A stretch of DNA of 64,000 nt from Oscillospiraceae bacterium (GCA_025758045.1 CP107208.1:1984001-2048000); one strand, 5' to 3'; shown: positions 25,827 to 34,901, counted from the first letter of the stretch. Notes: generated by a model from the letters alone, not told the origin. A program made the numbers and translations.

Positions 25827-26112
25827 GGGCAATACCGCATAATTCTAAGTGTCGATACGGCGAGCGAGGTGCGGCAGCTGCTAAGCCAAAAGCGCAGATA
25901 ATACTTTGTGCTGCAAAGGTGAGCGCCGCCGGTGGCGGATACAGCGAACCGAAGCAGGGGCAGCGGTCGCAGAGTGCGAGGGGCTTTTGTCCCCGAAGCA
26001 CGATGCGGGTACCGCAACCCGACATTATCGAGCGTTTTGGCAACGCAGATGCCGTGCCGCAGCTGCCGGAGCGGTGCTTAAGCCGTTAGGCGGGAATTGT
26101 GCGGTGTTGCCC
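25827..26112. repeat. 286-bp MITE-like non-coding element with terminal inverted repeats
   Basis: The ends are 19-base inverted repeats with two differences: GGGCAATACCGCATAATTC at 25827-25845 against the reverse of 26094-26112. Inside are several short hairpins (TGCGGGTACCGCA, GGGGCTTTTGTCCCC) and a subterminal GCGGCAGCTGC/GCCGCAGCTGC pair. There is no credible gene and no transposase, and no clear target duplication beyond AA. It fills the only stretch here over 300 bases without a gene. It begins 16 bases after a terminator and ends 4 bases before the tyrA stop codon. Confidence 0.65.
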
Positions 26113-26116
26113 AAGG

Positions 26117-26971
26117 TTACTTTTTGTCAAAGGCCGAGCGCCGCTTGGTGGACAGGCGGAACATCTCCTCCAGTCCTTCGCGGTCGTCCTGCACCAGCTT
26201 TTCCCGCATCGATTGCAGCGCATCGCTGAACATGTCGATCTCGGAGATCAGGTTGTCCTTGTTCCACAAGAACAGTTCTGCCCACATTTTATCGTTGATA
26301 TGGGCAATTCGCGTCAAATCGCGGAAGGAGTCGCCGGTGTACTTGGCCAGCTCGGTGTTGTCCGATGCGCACATCAGGCTCACCGCAATGGCATGGCACA
26401 GCTGGCTGACGTAGCCGATCATGTAGTCGTGCTCGGCAGGCGTCAGGATGGTGATGCGCTTAAAGCCCAGTTCCTCGGCCAAAGCATGGCACCAGTCGAT
26501 GCCTGCCTGGGTGTTCTTGTCGGTGGGGGTGATGATGAAATTGGCCGGGGCAAAGTTGACCTCGGCGCTGTGGGTGATGCCGCTGGTCTCGCGGCCCGCC
26601 ATCGGGTGGCTGGCGATAAACTCCGCCCCCTCGGGCAAAGCGGCCTGCACCGGTTCCACCACGCCGCGCTTCACGCCGGAAACATCCGTCACCATCGTGC
26701 CGGGCTGGATCAGATGCCCATACTGCTTGACCCACTCCAGCAAAACAGTAGGGTACAAACCAAAGATGATGCAATCCGCGCCGGTAACCAGCGCGTCAAA
26801 ATTCTCGGTCGCACCCTCGGCAATATATTCATGCTGCAGGGCGTAGTCGATGGTCTCACGGCTGCGGGCGATGCCCGTTACATGGTAGCCGTGGCTGCTA
26901 AGCACCTGGGCGTATCTGCCGCCCAGCAGGCCCAGGCCCACGATCAGATAGGTTTTCGATTTATCCAACAT
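26117..26971 (-). CDS. tyrA: Prephenate dehydrogenase
   Basis: 284 residues. The N-terminal NAD(P) site is YLIVGLGLLGGRYAQ, and the dimerising helical C-terminal half contains SHPMAGRETSG, a TyrA signature. The enzyme oxidatively decarboxylates prephenate to 4-hydroxyphenylpyruvate for tyrosine. It is the last gene of the aro operon, 12 bases after aroA. There is no C-terminal ACT domain, so feedback control by that route is not expected. Its stop codon lies right beside the inverted-repeat element. Confidence 0.9.
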   Translation of the reverse strand: MLDKSKTYLIVGLGLLGGRYAQVLSSHGYHVTGIARSRETIDYALQHEYIAEGATENFDALVTGADCIIFGLYPTVLLEWVKQYGHLIQPGTMVTDVSGVKRGVVEPVQAALPEGAEFIASHPMAGRETSGITHSAEVNFAPANFIITPTDKNTQAGIDWCHALAEELGFKRITILTPAEHDYMIGYVSQLCHAIAVSLMCASDNTELAKYTGDSFRDLTRIAHINDKMWAELFLWNKDNLISEIDMFSDALQSMREKLVQDDREGLEEMFRLSTKRRSAFDKK

Positions 26972-26983
26972 CCAGCCTCACCC

Positions 26984-28267
26984 CTACTCGGTATCGATTT
27001 TTGCACCCAGCCCGCGCAGGGTATCCCAAAATGCGGGCCAGCTTTTATTCACGGCCTCGGCCCCGCGCAGCAGGGCGGGCAGCCCGGCGGCGTACACTGC
27101 CACGGCCAGCGCCATCACGATGCGGTGATCGTTGTGGCCGTACAGCGGCTCGGCAGGGGCATGCAGTGCCACGCCGGTGATGGTCACGGTATCGCCGTCC
27201 ACCTCAATGCGGGCACCCATTTTTTTCAGTTCCTCCTGCATGGCGCTGATGCGGTCTGATTCTTTCAGTCGCAGCCGCCCCGCATTGCGGATGACGGTAC
27301 TGCCGTTGCAGAAACAGCCCAGCGTAAACAGAATCGGCCCCAGGTCGGGGCAATCGGCCAAATCAATTTCAGTGGCCTTCAGCAGGCTGCGCTCAAAGCG
27401 GTAGCCGCCCTCAATGGGCTTAAACTTTCCGCCGCAGCGCTTTAAAATATCCAGAATGACCTTGTCGCCCTGCTGGCTGTCGGGGTTCAGGCCCACCACG
27501 TTGATGCCGCCGACCGCGCAGCCCAGCACGGCCAGAAAAGCCGCCTGGCTGTAGTCGCCCTCGACGGCAAAGTCGCTGGCAGTGTAGCGCTGGGGCGCGG
27601 CCACACGGTACATCACGCTGCCGTTTTTCCGCGCCCGGGCGGCCACTTTTACGCCAAACTGCTGCATGGCGTCGATGGTCAGGTCCACATAGGAATGGCT
27701 TTCATAGGGGGGCAGCACCTCGATGGAACTTTCCGATTCCATCAACGGCGCAGCAAACAGCAACCCGCTGATGAACTGGCTGGACACATCCCCCGGCAGG
27801 GTGAACCCGCCCGGACGCAGCCGCCCAAACACAGTAATGCCCTCGGGGGTCTGCTCAAAGCGCAGGCCCTGGCGATCAAACAACATCTGGTACACGGCCT
27901 GGGGGCGGTCAAACAACCGCCCCGCGCCGGTGAAGCGCACCTTCTGCGCCGTCAGGCTGAACAGCGGGATCATAAAACGCAGGGTCGAGCCGCTCTCGTT
28001 GCAAAAAACCGGCCGCGTTACGGTCACGAATCCGCCGGAACTGCCCCGGCCGGTGATGGTCACGGCGGCAGGCTCCTCCGCCACCTTGGCGCCCAGCTGG
28101 GTCACAGCGCCCAAGGTGGCGCGGATGTCCTGGCTGTACTCAATATTGGTAATGTGGCTGACCCCATCGGCCAGCGCCGCGCACAAAACAGCGCGGTGTG
28201 CCGCACTTTTGCTGGGCGGCACGGTGGCCTGGCCGCTTAAGCGGCTGACATGCAGGCGAGCATCCAT
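26984..28267 (-). CDS. aroA: 3-phosphoshikimate 1-carboxyvinyltransferase (EPSP synthase)
   Basis: 427 residues, the normal length. PPSKSAAHRAVLCAALADG near the N-terminus and the C-terminal LRLKESDRISAMQEEL are the substrate-binding signatures. It condenses shikimate-3-phosphate with phosphoenolpyruvate. It starts 3 bases after aroF in the same operon, with GGGAG just ahead. Confidence 0.93.
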   Translation of the reverse strand: MDARLHVSRLSGQATVPPSKSAAHRAVLCAALADGVSHITNIEYSQDIRATLGAVTQLGAKVAEEPAAVTITGRGSSGGFVTVTRPVFCNESGSTLRFMIPLFSLTAQKVRFTGAGRLFDRPQAVYQMLFDRQGLRFEQTPEGITVFGRLRPGGFTLPGDVSSQFISGLLFAAPLMESESSIEVLPPYESHSYVDLTIDAMQQFGVKVAARARKNGSVMYRVAAPQRYTASDFAVEGDYSQAAFLAVLGCAVGGINVVGLNPDSQQGDKVILDILKRCGGKFKPIEGGYRFERSLLKATEIDLADCPDLGPILFTLGCFCNGSTVIRNAGRLRLKESDRISAMQEELKKMGARIEVDGDTVTITGVALHAPAEPLYGHNDHRIVMALAVAVYAAGLPALLRGAEAVNKSWPAFWDTLRGLGAKIDTE

Positions 28268-28270
28268 GGA

Positions 28271-29287
28271 TTACATCTCCCGGCCGATAGCGGCAGCAAC
28301 CTTGCGGCAGTTGGCGATGGTCTCGGCAAACTTTTCAGGCTTCAGGCACTGGGCACCGTCGCTCCAGGCGCACTGCGGGTTGTCGTGCACCTCGATCTCC
28401 AGGCCGTCGGCACCGGCAGCCACAGCGGCCAGGGCCATGCTCTCGATGTACTTGTAGTCGCCGGTGGCGTGGCTGGGGTCAACGATGATGGGCAGGTGGG
28501 TCTTTTCCTTGATGACCGGCACGGCGGACAGGTCCAGCGTGTTGCGGGTGGCGCGCTCAAAGGTGCGGATGCCGCGTTCGCAGAGAATGACGTTCTCATT
28601 GCCGCCGGCCATGATGTATTCGGCGGACATGATCCACTCCTCGATGGTGTTGGCCAGACCGCGCTTGAGCAGGATGGGCTTGTGCATCTTGCCAACGGCT
28701 TTCAGCAGCTGGAAGTTCTGCATGTTGCGGGCGCCGATCTGCACGATGTCGACGTATTCTTCAAACTCGTCGATGTGGGCCTCATCCATCAGCTCGCTTA
28801 CGATGGGCAGGCCGGTGGCCTCACGGGCCTTCACCAGGTCGAGGATGCCCTCGGTGCCCAGGCCCTGGAAGGAATAGGGGCTGGTGCGGGGCTTGTAAGC
28901 GCCGCCGCGCAGGAAGTTAGCACCGCCGGCCTTGACCAGCTTGGCCATTTTGAGGGTGTGCTCCTCGCCCTCCACACTGCAGGGGCCGGCCATCACGGCG
29001 ATGGGGGACTTGCCGCCAATCTTGATGCCGTTCACGTCCACCACGGTATCATCGGGGTGGAACAGGCGGTTGGCGCGCTTGTAGGGGGCGGACACACGGG
29101 TCACATTCTCGACCCAGGGGTTGGCCAGCACGTCCTTTTCGGCGATCTTGGTGGTATCGCCCACCAGGCCAAAGACGTTGTAGTCGGTACCGCGGATCAG
29201 CGTGACCGACAGTCCCTGATGCTCGAAGTTATCGATAATGCGGTCCAGTTCAGCCTGGGGGGCACCTTTTTTGGTGGAAATGATCAT
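28271..29287 (-). CDS. aroF: 3-deoxy-7-phosphoheptulonate synthase, type I-beta
   Basis: 338 residues. An N-terminal ferredoxin-like regulatory domain (about 1-70) is followed by the KDO8P-like barrel (MAGPCSVEGEE, LRGGAYKPRTSPYSFQGLG, CERGIRTFE, VDPSHATGD). It makes the first committed intermediate of the shikimate pathway. The N-terminal extension is the domain through which aromatic amino acids inhibit this subclass. A 67-base gap with a small TGCCGC hairpin separates it from the upstream fusion gene, whereas most other gaps in the operon are short. Confidence 0.92.
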   Translation of the reverse strand: MIISTKKGAPQAELDRIIDNFEHQGLSVTLIRGTDYNVFGLVGDTTKIAEKDVLANPWVENVTRVSAPYKRANRLFHPDDTVVDVNGIKIGGKSPIAVMAGPCSVEGEEHTLKMAKLVKAGGANFLRGGAYKPRTSPYSFQGLGTEGILDLVKAREATGLPIVSELMDEAHIDEFEEYVDIVQIGARNMQNFQLLKAVGKMHKPILLKRGLANTIEEWIMSAEYIMAGGNENVILCERGIRTFERATRNTLDLSAVPVIKEKTHLPIIVDPSHATGDYKYIESMALAAVAAGADGLEIEVHDNPQCAWSDGAQCLKPEKFAETIANCRKVAAAIGREM

Positions 29288-29354
29288 TTGGGAACCTCTT
29301 TCTAAATACTTTACACTCTATGCACTCTGCCGCAATGCGGCAAGAAATAACAAA

Positions 29355-30614
29355 TTATAGGGTTTCGTCCGCTTCAAACAGCGCAGCGGCTTTGTCGGCG
29401 GCTTCACGCAGGGTGCCGGTGTTGTCCAGCACCACGCTGGCGGCGGCCTCGTACAAAGGAGTGCGCTCTTCTTCCAGCTGCTTCAGCGCCGCACCGCCCT
29501 TGGAGAGGGGACGCCCGCCGGTGGCCAGCTTTTCAATGGGGCGGCGCACCCACAGCACGGGGCCGTTCTGCCGCAGGGCGCGCACGTTAGCCGGGCTCTT
29601 GATGATCCCGCCGCCGCAGGCGATGATCTGGCGGTTCTGCTTGGCCACATCGGCCAGCGTTTCGGCTTCGTACCGGCGGAAAGCGGCTTCGCCCTCCTGG
29701 GCAAAGATGTCAGGAATATTATGCCCGGTGCGGCGTTCAATTTCCGCATCCAGGTCGATGAAGGTCTTGCCTAATTTTTGGGCCAGCGCCGCGCCGATGG
29801 TGGATTTGCCGCACCCCGGCATGCCGATGATGGAGATGTTGGCCAGTTCATGCCGCAGCTGGCGGCTTACGGCCGGGATCAGCGTGTCGGCGTCCAGCGC
29901 TTTGCCGGTAAAGTGTTCGGCCGCAAACACAGCCTGGGCCACCAGCATCTCAAAGCCGCTAGCGGCGGGGATATGGTGCTCCTCAGCCCGCAGAAGCAGC
30001 TCGGTGCGGAAGGGGTTGTACACCACATCCAGCACGGCCTCCAGTGCCGGGAAAGCCGCCGGGGCGATGAGGCACTGCCCCACATTGGGGTACATGCCGC
30101 AGGGGGTCGTGTTCACGATGACCTGCACATCCTTGCGGCGCATGGCTTCCTCGTAGGTCAGGGCATCGCCCTTGCCGGTGCGGCTGGCGGTCAGAATCTC
30201 CGCCGCGCCGCCGTCTTTGCAAACGGCTGTCACAGTAGAATGGGTGCCGCCGGTGCCGAGAATCAGCACGGTCTTGCCCGCAAAGTCCACGCCGTGGGCG
30301 CGGGCCAGGTAGGCAAACCCGGCATAGTCGGTGTTATAACCGTACAGCCTGCCATCCCGGTTGACGATGGTATTCACCGCGCCGATGGCCGCCGCTTTGG
30401 GGTCGACCACATCGCAGTAGGGGATGACCAACTGCTTGTAGGGAATCGTCACGTTGATGGCCGCAAAGTCCCGCCGCTCCATAAAAGCGCGGGCCTCGTC
30501 CTTGGTGGGCAGCGGCATCAGCTCGTAGGTATAATCAGCGATCTGCTCGTGGATGATCTTGGAATAGCTGTGCCCAAGCTTCGAGCCGATCAGGCCGTAT
30601 CTTGTCTGTTCCAT
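29355..30614 (-). CDS. aroE-aroK: Bifunctional shikimate dehydrogenase-shikimate kinase fusion
   Basis: 419 residues with two domains. Residues 1-255 are shikimate dehydrogenase: NVTIPYK with K60, NTDYAG with D96, LILGTGGTHSTV. Residues 258-419 are shikimate kinase: Walker A GMPGCGKS at 264-271, FIDLDAEIE, CGGGIIKSP and a TGGRPL lid. The fusion performs consecutive steps, 3-dehydroshikimate to shikimate to shikimate-3-phosphate. The reading frame is unbroken through the junction and AAGGAGC precedes the ATG by 8 bases. This is a different order from the fungal AROM polypeptide. Confidence 0.9.
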   Translation of the reverse strand: MEQTRYGLIGSKLGHSYSKIIHEQIADYTYELMPLPTKDEARAFMERRDFAAINVTIPYKQLVIPYCDVVDPKAAAIGAVNTIVNRDGRLYGYNTDYAGFAYLARAHGVDFAGKTVLILGTGGTHSTVTAVCKDGGAAEILTASRTGKGDALTYEEAMRRKDVQVIVNTTPCGMYPNVGQCLIAPAAFPALEAVLDVVYNPFRTELLLRAEEHHIPAASGFEMLVAQAVFAAEHFTGKALDADTLIPAVSRQLRHELANISIIGMPGCGKSTIGAALAQKLGKTFIDLDAEIERRTGHNIPDIFAQEGEAAFRRYEAETLADVAKQNRQIIACGGGIIKSPANVRALRQNGPVLWVRRPIEKLATGGRPLSKGGAALKQLEEERTPLYEAAASVVLDNTGTLREAADKAAALFEADETL

Positions 30615-30642
30615 ACCAAAATGCTCCTTGTGTTTCGGGCGT

Positions 30643-31755
30643 TTACTCCTGGGGCAGGCCGTGCTTTTGGGCCAGCGTGCCGTAGCGCACGGTCAGCAGG
30701 TCCAGCAGGCCAAAGGCAGCCAGGGTGTTTTGCACCACCGCGGCGCGGGGCACGATGCAGGGGTCGTGGCGGCCCTTGATCTGCAGATCGGCGTCCTGCC
30801 TGGCAATATAATCCACGGTATGCTGCTGTTTATAAATGCTGGGCGTGGGCTTTAACACAGTGCGGAACACCAGCGGCATGCCGTTGGTAATGCCGCCGTT
30901 GATGCCGCCGTTTTTGTTGGTGGCAGTGGCAATCTGGCCGTTACGCATCGCAAAGGGGTCGTTGGCCTCGCTGCCACGCATGGCGGCAAAGGCAAAGCCT
31001 GCGCCGAATTCCAGGCCCTTGCAGGCCGGGACGGCAAACATCAGGTGAGCCAATTCGCTTTCCACGCTGTCAAACCACGGCTCGCCGATGCCTGCGGGCA
31101 GGCCGGTGACGATGGTCTCCAGCACGCCGCCCACGCTGTCGCCTTCACTGCCGGCGGTGCGGATGGCCTCCTGCATGGGGGCCTCCTTGCTCGAATCCAG
31201 CAGGGCAAAATGGCCGGGCTCCGGTTCGGGCAGTAACAGCCCGGCGGAGCTGGACAGCGGTGCGTCCTTTATGCCTGCGCACTCGGCAATATGTGTGTAG
31301 ACACGGATGCCCAGGCTATTCAGCACGCTTTCACACAGCGCACCCGCCGCCACGCTGGCAGCGGTGATACGGCCGGAGAAATGTCCGCCGCCCCGGGCGT
31401 CCTGATAGCCCTCGTACTTGGCATAGGCCGTGTAGTCGGCGTGGCCGGGGCGCAGCAGGTCTGCAGTTTTGGCATAGTCGCCGCTGCGGGTGTTTTGGTT
31501 GCGGATGACCATCGTCACGGCGGTACCGGTGGTGTGGCCCTGGTACACGCCGGAGAGAAACTCCACAACGTCGGCCTCGGTGCGGGCGGTGGAAAGCCCA
31601 TCGCCCCGGGCGCGGCGGCGGTCCATTGCGGCGGCGATGGTGGCCTCGTCCACGGGCAGGCCTGCGGCCAGACCGTCCAGCACCGCGCCGATGGCAGGGC
31701 CGTGGCTCTCTCCGAAAATGGTCATCGAAATAGCATTGCCAAAGGTGTTTTTCAT
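30643..31755 (-). CDS. aroC: Chorismate synthase
   Basis: 370 residues. The start GNAISMTIFGESHGPAIGAVLDG and the internal RPGHADYTAYAKYEG and GGGHFSGRIT are chorismate synthase signatures for the FMN-dependent last step to chorismate. It begins 2 bases after aroB, with GAGGAG overlapping the aroB end. Confidence 0.94.
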   Translation of the reverse strand: MKNTFGNAISMTIFGESHGPAIGAVLDGLAAGLPVDEATIAAAMDRRRARGDGLSTARTEADVVEFLSGVYQGHTTGTAVTMVIRNQNTRSGDYAKTADLLRPGHADYTAYAKYEGYQDARGGGHFSGRITAASVAAGALCESVLNSLGIRVYTHIAECAGIKDAPLSSSAGLLLPEPEPGHFALLDSSKEAPMQEAIRTAGSEGDSVGGVLETIVTGLPAGIGEPWFDSVESELAHLMFAVPACKGLEFGAGFAFAAMRGSEANDPFAMRNGQIATATNKNGGINGGITNGMPLVFRTVLKPTPSIYKQQHTVDYIARQDADLQIKGRHDPCIVPRAAVVQNTLAAFGLLDLLTVRYGTLAQKHGLPQE

Positions 31756-31757
31756 CG

Positions 31758-32786
31758 TTACTCCTCGATGCCCAGCAGGGTCGGCAGTTCGGTCATGGGC
31801 AGCTTGTCAGCCCGCCAGCAGCCCAGGCCCGGGCACTTGATGACAGTAATGCTGCTGCCGCTGGCCTTTTTATCGTGCTGCATGTAAGCCAGTACCTTTT
31901 CCCTGTTGGCACCGGCGCGGGTAGGCAGGCCCAGCGTGCGGTAGACAGCACGCACCCGCTTGACCAGCGCCGGGTCCTCGATCATCGGCAGCATGCCCAG
32001 GGCGACACATTCGCCGTGGTACAGGCCGGTGGTGCGGCGGCCGCGCACACCACGCACAGCCTCAATGCCGTGGCCGATGGTGTGGCCGAAGTTCAGGCAG
32101 GCACGCACGCTGCCCTCGCGCTCGTCCTGCTCGACAATCTTTTTCTTGAATTTCAGGCTGCGGTAGACGATCTGTTCAATATAGGCTTCCGGGTCCTCGG
32201 TCTCAAACAGTGCAAACAGCTGCGGGTCGCCGATCAAGCCGGTCTTCAGCGCCTCGGCCAGGCCGTTCACCACCTGGCGGCGGGGCAGGGTAGCCAGCGT
32301 GTCAAAGTCCACCAGCACCACCTTGGGCTGCCAGAAAGCGCCCACGATGTTCTTCGTCTCGCCCAGATCAATGGCGGTCTTGCCGCCGATGGAAGAATCC
32401 ACCTGGGCCAGCGTGGTGGTGGGACAGTTGACGAAATCAATGCCGCGCATATAGCTGGCGGCGCAGAATCCGCCCAGATCGCCCACAACACCGCCGCCCA
32501 CGGCCACCAGCAGATCCTTACGGTCCATGCCGAATTCCAGCATGGCCTGTAATACCTGGCCGTAGACTTTCAGGCACTTGCTGCCCTCGCCTTGGGGGAT
32601 GGTGTAAATGGTGGCCCTGGGGCACTGGGCGGCTACGGTCTCGGCATACTGTTTGGGCACGCCGGAGTCCGTCAGCACAAAGACGCGGCGGTTCTCCACA
32701 TTGGTAAACTGATGCAGGTTGGCAAGGCAGCCGGCTTTCAGGATAATATCATAGCTGCGGCTTTTCAGTTGCATGGTCAGCTTCAT
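31758..32786 (-). CDS. aroB: 3-dehydroquinate synthase
   Basis: 342 residues. The NAD-dependent AroB signatures GGGVVGDLGGFCAASYMRG, PTTTLAQVDSSIGGKTAID and the metal-ligand histidines near NFGHTIGHGIE are visible. The ATG at 32786 is chosen because AAGGAC lies 9 bases upstream; a GTG three codons earlier would sit directly on that site. It converts DAHP to 3-dehydroquinate. The next enzyme, 3-dehydroquinate dehydratase, is absent from the operon. Confidence 0.92.
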   Translation of the reverse strand: MKLTMQLKSRSYDIILKAGCLANLHQFTNVENRRVFVLTDSGVPKQYAETVAAQCPRATIYTIPQGEGSKCLKVYGQVLQAMLEFGMDRKDLLVAVGGGVVGDLGGFCAASYMRGIDFVNCPTTTLAQVDSSIGGKTAIDLGETKNIVGAFWQPKVVLVDFDTLATLPRRQVVNGLAEALKTGLIGDPQLFALFETEDPEAYIEQIVYRSLKFKKKIVEQDEREGSVRACLNFGHTIGHGIEAVRGVRGRRTTGLYHGECVALGMLPMIEDPALVKRVRAVYRTLGLPTRAGANREKVLAYMQHDKKASGSSITVIKCPGLGCWRADKLPMTELPTLLGIEE

Positions 32787-32812
32787 ACTTCGCACGTCCT
32801 TACTTTGTTATA

Positions 32813-33922
32813 TTATTGTTGGTCGATGCCGTCCAGCGTAAAGGCACCCAGCAGGCGCAGGGTGCTGCACGCCCCTGTCAGGGTTTCCAGCAGGCTGTTG
32901 CAGGCGGCGGCATCGCAGCCAGCGGGACAGACAAGCTGTACATAAAAATAATACTCAAAAGGTACATGGGGCAGGGGGCGGCTTTTGATGCACTCCATGT
33001 TAAAGCCGCGGGCACCGATCTGGTCCAGCACCACGGCCAGTTGGCCGGGCTTGTGGCGGGCGGTAAACAGCAGGGAAAGCCGCTGCCCCTCGCCGGTCAT
33101 CACCGGCGGCTGGGCCGAGCGCTCAATCACGATAAAGCGGGTGGTGTTGTCGCCGTCAGCGTTCACGCCCTCGGCCAGAATATCCAGCCCATACAGTTCG
33201 GCAGTCTCGGCGCTGGCAATGGCGGCCACGGTGGGGTCGTTCAGCTCGGCAATGTGCTTGGCGGCATCGGCAGTGTTGATCCAGCTTTGGGTGGCAAAGC
33301 CAAGCTGCTGCAAAAATACGCTGCTTTGGGCCAACGCCTGCGGATGACTGATGACGGTGCGCACATTGCTGAGTTTCGCACCCTTCACGCCCAGCAGGTC
33401 CTGCTGGATGGGCATGTCCTGCATGTGGGTCACAATGATGTCCGGGTGGGTGTACAGCAGGTCCAGCACGGCGGAAACATCCCCCGCGTTGGAGTTTTCA
33501 AAGGGCAGCACACCAAACTGGGCGTCGCCGTTCTGCACAGCGTCAAACACCTCGGGCCAGGTGGCAAAGGCGGTTGCCCGCGCAAAGGGGAACATCCGCC
33601 GCAGGGCAATGTGGCTCCATGCGCCCTCCACGCCCTGATAAGCGGCGGTGTCGCGGCCCAGAGTGGCCCGCTGGTAGGCGCGGGAGACAGCCATGGCCTC
33701 CTGCAAAAACGCCTTGTAATAGGGGCGCAGTTCCTCGTTTTGCAGCCGGGCCGTGTTGCGGGTGATCACATCCGCCTCCCGCGCGGCATCAAATACCGGC
33801 TTGCCGGTCTCGGCTTTGTAACGTACTACGTCGGCAACAGCCTGCATGCGCCGCTCAAACAAAGCGGCCATTTCGGCGTCGACGGCATCGATCTCGGCAC
33901 GGGCTTGCTGTAAAAGATCCAT
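32813..33922 (-). CDS. pheA: Bifunctional chorismate mutase/prephenate dehydratase (P-protein)
   Basis: 369 residues: an AroQ-type chorismate mutase (about 1-90, LLQQARAEIDAVDAEMAALFERR), a prephenate dehydratase domain (about 95-270, ending NTTRFIVIE) and a C-terminal ACT domain (about 285-365, with KSRPLP) that binds phenylalanine for feedback. The start is the ATG at 33922, seven bases after AAAGGAGC; the frame extends further upstream without a binding site. It is the first gene of the aro operon and probably receives its own promoter. Confidence 0.92.
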   Translation of the reverse strand: MDLLQQARAEIDAVDAEMAALFERRMQAVADVVRYKAETGKPVFDAAREADVITRNTARLQNEELRPYYKAFLQEAMAVSRAYQRATLGRDTAAYQGVEGAWSHIALRRMFPFARATAFATWPEVFDAVQNGDAQFGVLPFENSNAGDVSAVLDLLYTHPDIIVTHMQDMPIQQDLLGVKGAKLSNVRTVISHPQALAQSSVFLQQLGFATQSWINTADAAKHIAELNDPTVAAIASAETAELYGLDILAEGVNADGDNTTRFIVIERSAQPPVMTGEGQRLSLLFTARHKPGQLAVVLDQIGARGFNMECIKSRPLPHVPFEYYFYVQLVCPAGCDAAACNSLLETLTGACSTLRLLGAFTLDGIDQQ

Positions 33923-33995
33923 ACCCGATGCTCCTTTTCCTGAATTTTTCGGGACATCCTGCCGCAAAAGGGCAGAAATGCAAATATATACAGTT

Positions 33996-34024
33996 AGTAT
34001 AGCATAAAAAAAACGCCGTCACAA
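33996..34024 (-). promoter_or_regulatory. Promoter of the aromatic amino-acid operon
   Basis: On the minus strand, TATACT (33996-34001) with an upstream TGC gives an extended -10. TTGTGA (34019-34024) 17 bases away acts as a -35, lying inside the stem of the preceding terminator. The start of pheA is about 70 bases downstream. I saw no T-box or tryptophan attenuator in this short leader. Confidence 0.5.
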
Positions 34025-34035
34025 GGGTGACGGCG
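34006..34035 (-). terminator. Terminator after the HAD-hydrolase gene
   Basis: Read on the minus strand, CGCCGTCAC, CCTT and GTGACGGCG form a perfect 9-bp stem followed by eight T. Confidence 0.9.
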
Positions 34036-34058
34036 TGAAAAAGTAGTATAAGTAAAAA

Positions 34059-34901
34059 TTACCCATGCAGGGCACTGCGCAGGGCGGCCAGCAGTTCGGC
34101 CTGGTATTCCGGGCTGAAGGTGCCGTGCAGCAGCTTCGGCAGGGCTTCCTCCTGCAAGCGGCGCCAGCTGTCAGCCTCGCGGCCGGGCAGGATCGGCACA
34201 AAGGCGACGCCATTCGCGGCGGCGGCCTGGGCATCGCCCATCGAATCGCCCACCATCAGCACCTTGCGGCTCTCGTACCCGCAGGCCAGCATGGTGGCGA
34301 TGGAGTTGGCCTTGCTGCCCACCTCCTGGCCGAAGATGACATCGGCATGGCGGGCCAGCCCGTAGTGCTTCCACTCGCTGGCAATGGCGCTCTCATTGGC
34401 GGCGCTCACCACAGCCAGGTCAGCCACGGCGTGCAGCTGGCGCAAGCTTTCCTCCACACCGGGGAAAGGCTCAAAGGTCGGCTCCAAGGCCTGGATGCGG
34501 CGGTTGCAGGCATTGTTCCACTCCTGCAGTTTGCGCAGGGCCAGGCTGCCGGTGCGCAGCAGTTCGTGCTGTAAGCTGGCGGTGGAAAGTTCGGCCGAGG
34601 TGTTGACCCAGGCGGAAATGTCCTCGCTGCCCGGCACCTCGATGCCGCGGTTTTTCAGCCGGTCAAACACCAGCACCACGCTCTCAAAGCGGGAAAGGCC
34701 CCGTGTGATGTTGCGCAGGTTGATCTCCTCCCACGCCGAGGCGACAAAGTCTGCATGATCGTCCAGCGCAAAAACGCGGATCAGCTCCGGGCACATTACA
34801 ATGGTGTGCTTGATGCTGACCGTGTCCATAACGCAGCCGTCCGAATCCATGCAAACCAGAAATTCACGCTTCTTGGTAAAATCAGTTAAAACGCTTGCCA
34901 T
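34059..34901 (-). CDS. HAD-superfamily hydrolase
   Basis: 280 residues. Motif I is VCMDSDGCVMDT (a D-S-D variant of the usual DxD pair), motif II is VVSAANES, and the lysine and acidic motifs III/IV are in VLMVGDSMGDAQAA. An alpha-helical cap lies between (about 30-160). It is probably a phosphatase of the phosphoglycolate phosphatase type with unknown substrate. The start is ATG at 34901, eight bases after GGAAGGGGGA. It is transcribed from its own promoter and ended by a strong terminator. Confidence 0.75.
   Translation of the reverse strand: MASVLTDFTKKREFLVCMDSDGCVMDTVSIKHTIVMCPELIRVFALDDHADFVASAWEEINLRNITRGLSRFESVVLVFDRLKNRGIEVPGSEDISAWVNTSAELSTASLQHELLRTGSLALRKLQEWNNACNRRIQALEPTFEPFPGVEESLRQLHAVADLAVVSAANESAIASEWKHYGLARHADVIFGQEVGSKANSIATMLACGYESRKVLMVGDSMGDAQAAAANGVAFVPILPGREADSWRRLQEEALPKLLHGTFSPEYQAELLAALRSALHG

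Noticed and set aside
25816..26043. A 75-codon minus-strand frame inside the 286-bp element
   Set aside because: It spans the element's left inverted repeat and internal hairpins and has no clear ribosome-binding site; it looks like a chance frame in a repeat.
29288..29354. TGCCGC hairpin in the aroE/K-aroF gap as a terminator
   Set aside because: The stem is 6 bp and no T tract follows on the minus strand; it is more likely an RNA-processing or chance hairpin.
33923..34000. Possible T-box or attenuator leader for the aro operon
   Set aside because: The leader is only about 70 bases, with no specifier hairpin, no T-box consensus and no leader peptide rich in aromatic codons.
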